Below are positions 48,556-61,414 of a DNA stretch of 64,000 nucleotides, in pieces; position 1 is the stretch's first letter, and each line of letters opens with the position of its first letter. This DNA comes from Adenanthera pavonina (Eukaryota > Streptophyta > Magnoliopsida > Fabales > Fabaceae): positions 6,264,501 to 6,328,500 of the forward strand of contig JAIVEN010000012.1 in NCBI GenBank assembly GCA_026686845.1, in the 5' to 3' direction. The position numbers and the translations under genes are program-made. Below the pieces are notes generated by a model. That model did not search any database and was not told the origin of the DNA. It saw nothing but the letters and a program-made list of their open reading frames with translations.

Positions 48556-48718
48556 TACAAGGGTAGTCTTCTTTGCTAGTCTTCTCATAGGATTCTTAGT
48601 ACAAGAACTACAAAAGAAACATCATACCCTTGTAGCCATCACAAAGCGCCAAGTATGAAATTGAAGGGGAAAGACTAGAAGTTCTCTAATAATCATCCTA
48701 TCAAGTGTGAGTGGGAGA

Positions 48719-50045
48719 TGTTAGATATTGTGAGTTGGTTCGCCCTTAAGTATAACATCCCATGAGAATAGAAGTTTGATTAAAAGCTAATCAAGTATTA
48801 AGTTGGGTTGAAAATCAAATTAGAGGAATTTTGTAAAAAGATTCAAGCAGTTGGAATTTCAAGGAGGGCCAAAATTGGATTCAAAGAGGTATGGTTTGTG
48901 GTTGAATAAATTCCAAGAACTTGTTATGTATCCAATGTTGTTAGATTGGTTGTACATCGCTAATAAGGACTGGCCAACATTATAAGTTGGAAGGTTTGAG
49001 GGGTCAAAGGATACTATTTTGGAGTGGGACTTCTGCATTGGAAAGTAGACATTTCAACCTTTCCATGGAGTCATTATTTGCTATATTTCAAGGTTTGTAG
49101 TTCAAGATATGAGGTTCACAATGTATAAATTTATTTTTTGAGGCATAAAACATTTTTTGGAGCTAAAAAACATTTTCCAAAGTGGAGAAAAGCTTTTCCT
49201 ATAGATGCAAAGCCTACAACTCAATTTATGCATGCCATAAAATGATATATGGAAGGAGTAAATGGTTTACAAGCTATATAAAACATTGTGGTGAGTAGGG
49301 AAATGATTTCGATGCTTTGGAAACATGATTTGGCTCATGAAAATTGAATTGGATAGAAGGGAAAAAGTTTTAGGGGCTTCATAAAACATTTTATATGACC
49401 ATGAAATGACTTTTGAATGGTTGAAATAGAGCAAGCCTCACACAAGACATTTTACAGAATGGACTAAATGATTTATGGCTATTTAGCACATATTCCTAAA
49501 GGCTTTGGGGGTTTGAAAAACGTTTTCCCTTGGACATAAGTTGAATTTTGGCTATTGCAAATATGAATATGAAGGATTTGAGGCTCAGAAAATGTTTCAT
49601 GCAATAAATCATTTTGTAGATGAAAAACACAATTCTAAAGCATCTTGATGCTAAAAAAATGTTTTACGAAAAACCATATAACACATTTTACACAACAATA
49701 GCTTCTATATATACCCCTCCATTCATCCCAAAACCAAAGAGGAGACATGTGGTTAAGAAGAAGGTGATGGAGAAGTATTCTAGGGAGCTATTTGGAGCAA
49801 GATACACCAATTCCCAAGCTAAATCTTCAAGGTAATTGTCCAAAAACACTAATCCCTTATTGTATTACACCATTCATGGTTTAGTTTTGGGGTTTAATTG
49901 AAGTTTGGATTTGAGGATTTTAGGTGTCTGTACACCATTCCCTTGTGTGGTAAAAAGTGAGTTGTAATTCATTGCTTTCCTTCTTGCAGTGGCTTGGATT
50001 CATGTCAGGAAGCTTGGATGTATTGCTTAGAGCTTCTTAGAACTC
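48719..50045 (+). repeat. Candidate LTR with AAACATTTT palindrome array
   Basis: A possible start TGTTAGATATTGTGAG at 48719. Ten or so AAAACATTTT-like words lie between 49147 and 49690, then TATA (ctatatata near 49710) and a leader-like stretch. This arrangement is that of an LTR U3-TATA-R. No target duplication or clear right end was found; the 71-residue frame at 49620-49835 runs across the TATA region and is probably chance. Confidence 0.45.
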
Positions 50046-53000
50046 CTATACCACTACAGTGAAGACCTTTTAGCATGGGTGAAATAGACTTTTTAAGACA
50101 ATTATCACACAGTTGTAAAAGTGGCCATGATAAAAAGTGTGATTTTCTAGGATGGCTTAAGAACCAACCTAGAAAGTAGATTTCTAGGCTAGTTAAAGTC
50201 ACATCCTTCCTAGAAAGATGAAGAAAATTTGATAAATAGCAAATATGGGAAACATTCTAGGAGGGTTGTGGCAATAACCATCCTAGAAAATCCACTTCTA
50301 ATAAATAACAATTCATCTTTAAGCTTATAGAAGAACCTTGAAAGGTCATGACAATACAAGAATGTGCATGTAAAACTGTATCTTTTGGCCTTAAATAACT
50401 CAAATGATGGTTCACTAGCATAAACCACTACTATAAAATAATTGTTTAATATCTTTTATTTATATCATATATAGCATGTCAAAGCTTACATCAACAATTT
50501 CCATATCTATGACATAACTAACAAAAAATAATATTCCATCATAAAGGTCTTCCATGCTTCCACTTTGTTGCCTCTCTTTCTTCAAAGTGCTTGGACCTAG
50601 ACATGGTTAGGGTTTATAGATAAGATTTGAGGAAATCTCAATAACAACTTCATTCATTCAAGAATTATAGTAATTGATATTATAACATACTAACAAAATC
50701 TCATAATATTGCCATCACTTTTAATGACTAAAGATATGTTATAAACATGTTCAACAAAGATTCATACTACATTCGTGCTTGTTCATCACATAGACATAGT
50801 ATTGATTCAAACATAAGCATTATTTCATAATTCAAACATGTTTTTCACAAAATGACAATACAATTACCAAATCAAGTCAACTACTTGAAACATAATAAAA
50901 TTTAATAATTAGAACAAGCTACTACCTTGGTGTTAATACCTCATTTTTTTTTCTTGCCTAGCCTTCGTTCTTCCTTCCTTCACTCTACCCTCTCTCAAAT
51001 CTCAAACCTTCTCTTCCTCTCTCTTCTTTCAGGTGTATGGGACCACCTATGGATGGGAAAATGGGAGAGGGAAGCCTCTCTAAATTTCCTCTCATCCAAT
51101 GGTTTCTAATTGTGCCATATGCCATAATCCTAGCCATTCCTTTGCTTTAGAGAGGCTTGGCCTCTTCTCCACATTTGATTTCATTCTAAACATCTAATGG
51201 AGAGACTTGGTTCATTCTCTACCATCCATCTTGTCGTCTCTTCCTTTCTTAAAGCTTAAGGATTACTTGACTCTTTCTTTACCATACAACTAATTATTCC
51301 CTTCTTTCCTACATAAAGTTTAAGGGCTACTTGCCTTAATTTTCACCAAAACACCTCACATTGTCTCAGAGCTTGTAATTTTCCCTTCTTCCCTTCCTAT
51401 GTAGGTTCACATTAAGTTTCTTGGCTATTCAAGAGGACTTTTCCATTCAATTGGGCATATTACATGAACATTGACTCAATAAAATTTTCTTTATACTATA
51501 GGGCCAAGAAAAATAACTTGAGTACAATTAAAATTATCTTCATACTTTTTTTGGGCTTAGAGAGAATATTTTAGGTCCAATAACCTGCAATCATTATGGC
51601 TTACAAATGAACTACATCTTGGACTTAGTAAAATTTTTAGAGAGGCCTAATTCCTCAAATTTTTTTTATTGGGTTTAGGTCACTATTCAAGAATTCTTTT
51701 TTGGCTTATCTCTTTAAACATGACCCTATATAGAGACTTCCTTCTTTTTGGACTTTTCTACGTCAAGGAAGTAAGGCCCAATAACTAATAAAAACATCCA
51801 ATAAATATGATAAGCCCAATAATAATTCTTTGGCCCAAAATAACATTCATAAAATTTAAGAAATATTTATAAGACCAAACTATAATTTAGGGAATTAATT
51901 ATAATACTATAAATTTTCCTTAACCTCATAAATATCTCAAAATTCCCTTTGTTCATATTTCATGCCTTCTTTAATTACAAATCATATATAATGATTTATT
52001 ATAATTTTCCAAGCATAAAATAGAACTTTAGGAATATTAAATAAAGGCCCAATAAATTTAAAGTGCAATAAATTATGACAAGACTTAACATAGTTTCCCT
52101 TAGTACAAGGTTATTATCATACTAAACTTCTTAATAGGTCACCCATCATAATATTACTCTCACCATAGCATATTTAACCAGGTAGTTTTGATGAGAATTC
52201 AGTTCATTAATACTAGAATTAAATTTGGAGAGTACTAGCATGTGACTTTTTTTCTACACCACAAAATATATGTATAGCCTCTGAGTAATTTAACTTTCTC
52301 ATTTTAGAGTATTTGACGTTAACTTTCATTTTACTTTATTCTCATTTTTGGGCTTAAAAATGGTAAGGTAAATCAAAATGCTAAAGTCCAAGTATTCATC
52401 TCTCTTTCTTAGGCTCAACAGAGATTAAGAGAGCTTAAGCTTAATACTTGAATATAAGGCCCACATACTTATATTGAAATCTCTTTAGCTCTTCTTTGCA
52501 TTGCCTTACTTCCATGATGAGTATAAGGATACTACTTCATAAATATTGTTCTTTCTTACTCTTGGATTCATTCTTCTTAACAGTTTCTTTCTCCTCCTTG
52601 TTTCTATTTCCAACTTCCTTCTCATTCTGGGCATTTTAGATTCTTTAAGAGTATTCTCTAAGTTCAAATCTTGCTAGGCAATACAGTCTACATAGTACAA
52701 TCTCATTTTCACCTACAACCATAAGATCTAATTTTCAAATGTGACACATGTTGCCTTAATTATCACTGCAGACACATTAATTCTAGGGGACAGCCACTTT
52801 GTACACTATCAACCACATCAGCATATTTGACATCATTAATGGCTATCTGGCAGGGTTACTTTTGGACTTGTTCAAGCAAATTGCTAAAGGTAGGGATTAA
52901 CATCCTAAATAGAGAAGAGTAAGGGGCATAGTTGAAAAAGAAATTGAACTATAAGGACCAATTTCAAAACTAGTGCAAACTATGGGAATCAAAGGTTTAT

Positions 53001-53339
53001 TTTTCCCAAAAAATACATAATGAGATAACAAAATCTTTTAGAATAAAAAATTAAAATAACAAACTCTTAAAATTTAAGAAAGCTCTTAAATAAGATTGTT
53101 TAATGAGGTACCTAAGCATATAATGAATCTGTCATTTCTTCAATTTGAATTAAAAAAAAAATTATAGAATGATGGGTGAATGAGCTAATTTTCCTTAGGG
53201 AATTGAGAGAAATAGTAGATCCCTCCCAACTAAGTCTACTCCATGCACAAGAGCTAGTAATCAAACTTCCAACTACTTGTTTAAGAGATGAGATCCTTTA
53301 CCATTTATGCCAACCTAAGTTGGTCACATGTTGTCACAC
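50046..53339. repeat. Degenerate LTR-like sequence, no gene
   Basis: 50430-52740 has the general texture of family A (an actaccttgg segment at about 50930, pyrimidine-rich runs, many gggctt/gcccaat words) but I could not align it in detail. At 52950-53010 the sequence ends tttatttttccc and its inverse begins gggaaaaataaacctttg, like the Mutator-like TIR at 14844, so a decayed end of that family may be here. No coding sequence. Confidence 0.35.
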
Positions 53340-56300
53340 CCTACTCCAACACACTTCCAAACTTGGCCAATTACTTAAAAAATGAACCAAACAAAACCAA
53401 AACACCTCGACCTTACCTCCCAGAACATCATAATAGCGTAAAAACGCCACAAAACACCATAAGAAACCAAAATAGCTTAAACAGGCAGAGTCATGACCAC
53501 TACAATGCCATAGCGGCGTTGGTTCTCTCAGGTGTAGTTTTATCAAAACAAAGGATCTGTCACCATGGTGCCCCATACTGATACCATATCAGTAGATTTC
53601 AAACTCTTAGGGCAAACTTCTGATGCGCATAACTTTATGCTCTAAGCTTCAATTGACCTGATTCAAATTCCTGCAAGTCAATCTTACCCCAATCTATCTA
53701 TAGACACTAGTTTCACCTTGATCTATCTTCATATGGAGATTTTGGACACCTGAAACCATTTTGGTCACTTTTTGACTAAAACTCACCATAAACCTATTGG
53801 AGATTGTGCCCTAGACCAATCATTGTATTATGAACATTGTTCTTCATTATGAAAAAAGAAGGTGTTTTTTCTTTTTATTACATTATTATATTTTTTGCAT
53901 GTTTATCTTTATAATAATATCCTTGGATAAATCATTTTATCCTAAATGTCCCTAGTCAATCATCTTCGTGGGAACAATGATGAATTAAGGCTAGTATGAT
54001 TTTGATTGATAATTATGTATAAAGATACAAATCAAAAATCATAAGCTCCTGTTAGGGAATAGGTGCTAGATCAACCCGTAATGAGATAGCTGCATGGATC
54101 AAGTCATAAGTATATCTCATATATAACCGTGTCACTAAGCCCTCAAACCTAAGATCACCATAGTTTCCTACATGGGGAACACTATACTTTGGCATAGTCA
54201 AAAGTTACCTTTAATCGAGAGATCATAAAGGCTATGATCGGGCATAGTGGAACTCGTGTGGAGGAAGATGAATGGTCAAGATAGAATTTGTCCCTCTAAT
54301 TAATAGAGAGATATATCTAGGTTCCTCGATGAGTGAGACTGAGAAATGCATGGCTATGCTCAAATGGAAGAGTTTCCATTTATTCAGTCAGTCTGCTTGG
54401 AGATCGAGAAAGCAATGGTTGAGTAAAATGAGGATAACATTTCCATGCCTCATACTTGACCTATATATCATGAGACAAAAAGGATGTAATCGGATTATAT
54501 GATAGGTTACATCGGATCACTGATCTCATATGATTTAGGTAGTCACAATGTCTTGCTAGAGGCCACTTGTGACTTGTGGGTCTAATAGTGTTATTAGCCC
54601 ACTGCTAATATCATTTAAGCCTATAGAGTCGCACATAAGAATGGGTCAACTCAAGCTAAAATGTCCAGATTCATTAATTCTATAATGTGTCTAGATTAAA
54701 TGAATTTAATATTCAATTTAGGGTGATTGAATTATATATATTTGATATATATTATATTATTTCAAAATATATATATATTGTTCAAACTAATTTAAATGAA
54801 TTAGTTTTAAATTTAATTCTATATGATAAATTTAAATTTAAACTAATGTTATAATCTAAATTTGAATTTAAACTAATAATCTAAATTTGATTTATATGAT
54901 AAATTAAATCTAGATTTGATTATGGATATAGATTAGATAATTAGTTTAAATTTAATCTATTAGATAGATTTAAATTCAAACTAATCTATTTAATTAATAT
55001 TTGATTTAGTTTAAATTATTGATTTAGATCAAACAAATATCAAATCTTATCTATATATTGATATAGACTAGGATTATTTCGTACAGAATCAACACAATTT
55101 TGAATCACCCTAAAGAGAAAGTGGCCGTACACTCAGAGACAAAGGTTGTATGGACAAATGATGAACAGTGACTGTATGGACAAACAATGAATAGCTGCTG
55201 TAAGAATGAAGGACAAACAGTGGTTGTACAGACGAACAGTAATGGCATATGAACGTAGGGAAATTCACAAATAGAGGTGCTAGCACACCGTTCGAGTTGG
55301 ACTCACCATTCGTGTGGATACCGGTAGAGGGAGCTAACCAGCCTTGTTAGTTCCTATGGTTTGACGAAACGAAAAGAACACCAAGGGAATGCACCGAAGG
55401 TAAATTTTTTTTTCTACATCTCAATCTAAACAATATTGACGGATACATGGGAGGGAATTTCTTGATAGTTTTCCACTGTGTGTATCGAAATTCCTAAAAA
55501 ATCGTCCTTCAATTGTTACCAAAGGCAAATGGTCACTTAGGGACCATTCACACAAGTACTAATTGACCTAACTAACTTGTCCAAACAGGTTTTATCTCAA
55601 AGGAACCACTGTCCTGAGATTTGACTCCCTTGAGCCCCAAATTCTGATAATAGGCTAATTGCCCTAAAACATACTAACAAGACCCAATTCCACCTTTGGA
55701 CTCACATATACTATTATACTGACTCTTCAACACCTTGAACCATACATGCATCACAATACATCATACTCATCACATTCACCACCATTCCACTTCAATACCA
55801 TTAACATTATCATCACATGATAGTCATCATAATCACAACGTCATGGTCATCACTTAAATTACAATTTCCTATCCTACTTGGTACAACATACATAGACAAT
55901 ATACACATACATTACTAGAACTTGGTATTCCCAATGCTGGAGTGGCTATGCTTCCCTTATCTTCTTCAGACTAGTACCAGAACCTTCATCTGAAAGGTTA
56001 GTTCGTGAGAAAGGGGGTGTGAGACAAAGTCTCAGTAACCGAGGACAACCACAAGCAATATATATATAACTCATACAATAGTGTGCATAAATACAACATG
56101 AAATGGAATGCATGACTCCCTCGCACACAACTAGAACCATAAGCTGTCGTTATAACATGATATTTCGTACAAATGATTCCCTTGCAACAATCGGTGAAGA
56201 CTGATTTCGGGACACCACCAAACTCACATCACACTAGTGCACCCGGTCAAAGGTAACACTAATGCTTGGATTGTGGTTTTCCTTCCCCTTTCCTACCACA

Positions 56301-56737
56301 AATTGGTGACGATTTAGAAAATGTGTAGTCCACTGCCGTCTTTCCCTCCTAGCCATAGGAGGCAATTTAGCAGTAGGGATCCTATCCTTACTTTACCTAT
56401 ATCATATATCATCATATCATATCACATATTATATCATTATCACCACCCAATCTACCATATCCCTCATAATATCTTGTGATGATGCTTATGTCATATTATC
56501 ATATAATCATCATCATCATCATGTTTCTCAATGTCATGGTATGCATCATGAAATATCACATCATCATCATCTCTAATCATCATCTACTATATGTCTAGCT
56601 GTGTACATATCACGATATATAGAAAAACCATACACACATAAACTATATCATCGTATGAACAGAAATATGCATATATACACATATATACTAACATATAATA
56701 CACACCATACAAACACCCAATTACCTCAGGTTGTCAA
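53340..56737 (-). repeat. Repeat family C, minus copy, split by a solo LTR
   Basis: The parts at 53340-53794 and 55499-56737 are collinear with 25380-26745: aacttctgatgcgcat (53615), gatttgactcccttg (55618) and the core aaagtctcagtaaccgagg (56026). A long stretch of atcatc-type repeats follows (56400-56580). There is no gene. A Sirevirus-like LTR abuts it at 56738. Confidence 0.65.
53795..55498 (+). mobile_element. Candidate solo copia LTR (about 1.7 kb)
   Basis: It interrupts family C. The start TATTGGAGATTGTGCCCTAG fits a common plant copia LTR start (TGTTGGAGATTG, with TG changed to TA); the end is near gaaattcctaaa. Flanks aaacc (53790-53794) and aaatc (55499-55503) match at 4 of 5 bases. 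The U3 part contains an AT-rich block (54700-55080) built from recurring taaatttaaatt and taatctaaatttga words. It encodes nothing. Confidence 0.6.
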
Positions 56738-58010
56738 TGTTAGATATGTTGGCTTCTCAAGAGGGGGTGAATTGGGAAGATTAAAATTTTTTGCAAAAGC
56801 TAAGAGTGTAGTGAAGACAGAAGAGACAGTAAAACAGAGTATAAAAGAATAGCAATGTAAGAGCAGTAAAGAAGAAGGGTAGACACAGATGTTATTCCTA
56901 GTTCAGTCTCTCTATCTTGACCTACGTCCAGTCCCCAAGTAACTACTTGAGATTTTCAACTATCCTGCAAGAATGCAGTGGGCTTCTTGCAATTGCCTCA
57001 GTACAACTTTAATGCTCTGTTCTTAGAGCTTGCAACCTCTCTCTTTGTACTCTAGCTAAGTACTTCCTAAATCCCTTGTGATATCCCCTCACAAAAAAAT
57101 CTTTCTTCCTGATGAAGATAAGATTGATTACAAATAATGAACTCTCTAATTTAGAGTGTATATGAAAGTTGAAGTGCAAAAGAATGAAGAATGAGAGTGA
57201 GAGACTTTGAGTTGAGAATTTGAAAGAGTTTCAGTATATACAATGTAAATTTGTTACCCACAACTTCAAATGAAGTTCTATTTATAAATTTATGTCTTAA
57301 CTATTCATTAGAGACAAGATCTAGCCATTAGAGACGTTACCCAATGGTTACTCTGAAGAACTATCCGTTCACCAATAGTATTTAATGCTTCTGACAATCA
57401 AAGTTCAAATTTTGGTTAGTCAACAGACGAATTTCGCAAATACCGAAAGTTAAAGACTTTAACATTGAACTTCAAAGTTTGTCTGTTTATGAAGAAAAGT
57501 TCAAATTTATACCTTTGAAAAATATTTCTATGTTGGATCATATGAATTTTTAAGTTAAAGTTCCTTTGATAAGTGTGAACAGTTGTCCCATAACGCTACA
57601 GTGTCTTCGAAGTTCGAATTTTGGAGCCCAAAATTAGTTTGTCTGTGGGTAGCTCAACAAGGCACAATAGTTCATCTTTTTTAAATTCAAATTTTCAAGA
57701 TTCAAAGTTTGTCTATCAGAGGGAGCTCTTATCAGACTTATTTCAAAGTTCAAATTTATGAAAACCAACATTCATATGTCAACAGATTATCATAACAGAC
57801 TTACAAGCTTTGTTTCTAAAAATTCAAATTTTCAAAGTCAAAATTTGTCTGTTTGTGAGCTAATTTTGAACTCTTTCTAAACTTCACTTTTAGATGAGAT
57901 TTGACATATCCTTAGATGAATTTTTCATTTTTATGAATTATGTTTTATCAGAAATTTGAATTTTCAAAGCACAAAGTTCATTTGTTAGAGAAGTATCTTA
58001 TCAGACTTAT
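56738..58010 (-). repeat. Truncated Sirevirus-like LTR, minus strand
   Basis: It begins on plus with tgttagatatgttggc, the inverse of an LTR 3' end, and carries the inverse TATA (ctatttata, 57278-57286) and the U3 motif array up to about 58000. The first 300-400 bases of the LTR (its U3 start) are missing: the sequence passes directly into plus-strand gag of element 3 at 58006-58011. Confidence 0.9.
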
Positions 58011-59250
58011 TGTGAATCAATTGAAGTGTCTTGGCAAGGAGTACACCTAGCCATAAAAGGTGAGAAATATTCTTAGAGCTGTTCCTCTAGAATGACAACC
58101 CAAAGTAATAGTAATAGAGGAAGCCAGAGGAGAATCAATGGCTTCAGTCACAGCCCTCTTTGGTAGCCTTGAAGAATATGAGGGAAAGACAAAGGCTCTC
58201 AAGGAAGCAGGACAAGACAGGAAAAAAGAAAGGTCTTGCTTTGAAAGCTGATGAAGAGAAAGAAGAAGAATATGATAATAGAGATGAATTAGATGAAGAA
58301 ACTCTGGCTATGATGGTTAGAAAATTTGGAAGATTCTACAACAAGGCAAAAAACAAAAGACTCTTCAAGAAAAGAGCAGCAACAGACAACAAGAAAGATG
58401 GAAAAGAACCCGTCAGTTGCTACGAATGCAAAAACTAAGGGCACATCAAATGAGATTGTCCACAATTCCTAAAGAAGTAAGAGAAGGAAAAGAAAGCTGC
58501 TGACAAGAGCAAGAAGAAGAGGGCATACATCTCATCAATCTGGGGCAACAGCTCAGATGAAGAAGAAGATGATGAAGATGAAATTGCCAATATCTGCTTG
58601 ATGGCACTTGCATCTGAAGAAACTCAAGATCCTTCCATCAGTGATCATGAGGATGAGGTATGTGAATCTGAACCTTCCTATTATGAATTACTTGATGCAT
58701 TTCATGAAATGTATGATGAATTTATTAAGATAGCTAAAGAACTGAGATAGGCTAAGAAAATGATTAATAAGCTAGAATCTCAATACAGTAGTTCTGACAT
58801 TACATCTCTACATAAATCTGAATCTGCTTGCTGTACATTGTGTATTGAATTAAAGCAAACTAATGACTATCTACTGAAAGGAATGGCTAGACTTACTAAG
58901 TGTAAAAATATGTTGTTTGCTTTAATGGGAAGTCAGAGAATCACACAAGGAAATGCTAGACTTAGTTATGATCCTTATGTAGTAAAAGAAAGGACTAAAA
59001 AGAAAAATCAAAATTTGTATATGAGGCATTTTCTGCATGCTAATAGGCATAAGAAGAAAGATCATACTTTAAATCACATTGAATCCTATGATCAACCAAA
59101 ATATGTGAAACAAAAATATTATTTGCATTATTTTCTTCCTGCATCACAATCTAGCAGCCCTTTCACCACCTATCACTTTTGTAACAAGAAGGGACATATT
59201 TCCAGTTCATGTGCATTGAAGAAAAATGGACTTGACAGGAAGGTAAAATA
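58011..59250 (+). pseudogene. gag: gag C-terminal part, element 3
   Basis: Starts in the UBN2-like region (matching 63603 of element 4). Recognisable are EEARGES, DELDEETLAMMVRKFGRFYNK, a zinc knuckle whose third ligand region is cut by a stop (CYECKN then TAA at 58436-58438), an acidic stretch (58545-58680), the LTKCKNMLFALMGSQRITQGNA region and a second knuckle-like motif FCNKKGHISSSC near 59180-59216, in which the expected first Cys is Tyr. It has stops near 58438, 58455 and 58748 and at 59249, and a frameshift near 58195. Confidence 0.87.
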
Positions 59251-59289
59251 GGTTCCCAAAGATACACTTGTATCTAGGGAAAGTGCCAC

Positions 59290-61414
59290 TGACAGAAAAG
59301 GACCTAAACAAATTTAGGTACCTAAAAAGAAACTCTCAACATTGTTTTGCATATCTGTCTTAAAGCAAGAAAGAGCAACAAATGGTATATGGACAGTGCC
59401 TGCTCAAGTCACAAGACTAGTGAAAAGGAGAAGTTCATCACCCTTAGAGACAAAAAGGGAGGAAAGGTGACCTTTGGAGGTGATCAATACAGCAAAATAG
59501 TTGGAATTGGCATTGTGGGCAAGAATCTTGAAACATCTATTGAAGAGGTGCTTTTTGTAATTGGCCTCAACCACAATCTGCTAAGTGTAAGTCAAACAAG
59601 TGACAAAGGTAACTGGATATTGTTTGACTCAAAGTTTTACCTGGTCATCCAAAAAAGTGATCACATAGTAATCCTCAAGGCTCAAAGGGACAGTAATTGT
59701 TATACTATCGATTTTGATGAACTTCCTTTCTTAGATTATGTCTGTTTAATTAGTCAGGATAATGATAGTTGGTTGTGGCATAGAAGATTAGCACATGTTA
59801 ACATGAACTAATTGTCAAAACTGGTTAAGTATGAGTTAGTCACTGGCTTACCAAAAATCTCTTTTCAAAAGGACAAAGAATGTGATATATGTCTTAAAGG
59901 AAAATAAACCAAATCATCTTTTAAATCTAAAAATATAGTCACCACATCTAGACTACTACTACTACTATTGCATATGGATCTGATTGGTCCATCTAGAGTA
60001 AAAAGTATTGATGGAAACCTGTATGTTCTTGTGATTGTGGATGATTACTCTAGATTTACCTGGACTTTGTTTCTTTCTTCGAAAAGTGAAACATTTGATG
60101 CATTTGTAACCTTAGCTAAGAAAGTGCAAAATGAGAAATGTATTTTTATTATATCTATCAGGTCTGATCATGGATGAGAATTTCAAAATTCATGCTTTCT
60201 GGAGTACTGTGATGAACATGGAATTGATCACAACTTCTTAGCTCCAAGAACTCCTAGCAGAATGGAGTGTTGGAAAGGAAGAATAGAACAATTGGAGAAA
60301 TGGCAAGAGCAATGCTGAATGAAAAGGAATTCTCTCAAGTATTATGGGCTGATGCAATAAACACATCAAGTTACATCATTAACAAAGCCTACATTAGACC
60401 AATTCTGGGGAAGGCTCCTTATGAGCTATACAAAGGAAGAAAGCCAAACCTTTCACATCTTCATATGTTCGGTTGTAAATGTTTCATCCACAACAATGGA
60501 AAGGAAAATATGGGTAAGTTTGAGGCCAAATCTAATGAAGGTATATTCCTGGGCTATTCTAGTAAGAGTAAAGCATATAGAATTTTCAATAAGAAGACTA
60601 AATCTGTAGATGAATCTGTGCATGTTGTGTTTATTGAAAATGAAATAGTTTCCAAGCATGTTACTAATGAAGATGATCTTATTTCAAATTTTAAGAACAT
60701 AGATATTTTTTAAGAAGGTAAAACTGAACCTCCAAAAATATCTGAATCTATTAATATAGAGGAAGATATTCAGGAGAAAGACTTTGAGGATGAGAATAAT
60801 GAAGATATATCTCGAGAACTTCCCAGAGCTTGGAGATATCAAAGGAATTATCCTGTTGATCAAGTGATTGGGGATGTTCAAGAGAAAGTTAAAACTAGAA
60901 AACAAACAAGGGATCAGATGATCAACTGTGCTGTCATTTCTCAAATTGAACCTAAGTGTGCTGAGGAAGCCTTAATTGATGAATACTAGATTCAGGCCAT
61001 GCAAGATGAATTAAATCAGTTTGAAAGAAATCAAGTTTGAGATTTAGTGCCTATACCTAAAAATCACCCTATCATTGGCACTAAATGGGTCTTTAGAAAT
61101 AAACTTGATGAATCAGGAACAATAATAAGAAATAAAACAAGACTGGTTGCGAAATGATATAATCAAGAAGAAGGTATTGATTTTGAGGAGACATTTGCTC
61201 TAGTTGCAAGATTAGATGCAATTAGCATCCTGTTGGCATATGCATGCATGAAAAATATAATGTTATATCAAATGGATGTGAAAAGTGCTTTTCTAAATGG
61301 ATATATCATGGAACAAGTTTATGTAGGCCAACCTCCAAGCTTTGAGGACTCTACAAAACCAAATCATGTTTATCAACTAAAGAAAGCTCTTTACGGTTTA
61401 AAACAAGCTCCTAA
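59290..61414 (+). pseudogene. pol: Protease, integrase and partial reverse transcriptase, element 3
   Basis: Protease: WYMDSACSSH near 59380-59410 (aspartic site, D-S-A) and SIEEVLFVIGLNHNLLSVSQ. The pre-integrase region has WLWHRRLAHVN and CDICLKGK. Integrase has HMDLIGPSRVKSIDGN, RSDHG and LERKNRTIGEMARAM. The integrase tail runs to 60900. Reverse transcriptase is LYQMDVKSAFLNGYIME and YGLKQAP, then it ends. Stops occur at 59809-59811 (in NMN-stop), 59905, 60175-60177, 60711-60713, 60988, 61039 and 61156; a base is missing near 60253. It cannot be expressed as a polyprotein. Confidence 0.9.

Larger units (their letters stand above)
58006..61414 (+). mobile_element. Sirevirus-like Ty1/copia element 3, internal fragment
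   Basis: It contains only the middle of an element, from mid-gag to the early reverse transcriptase, with no LTR of its own. The left side is fused to an inverted LTR (56738-58010). The right side stops inside the YGLKQAP motif where the 5' LTR of element 4 begins (61415). It is the best template in the window for the gag-to-integrase part. Confidence 0.9.

Noticed and set aside
50050..50440. CACTACAGTGAAG (50052) and CACTACTATAAAA (50428) as ends of a CACTA element
   Set aside because: Both are in the same orientation, so they cannot be the inverted ends of one element; no partner end or duplication was found.
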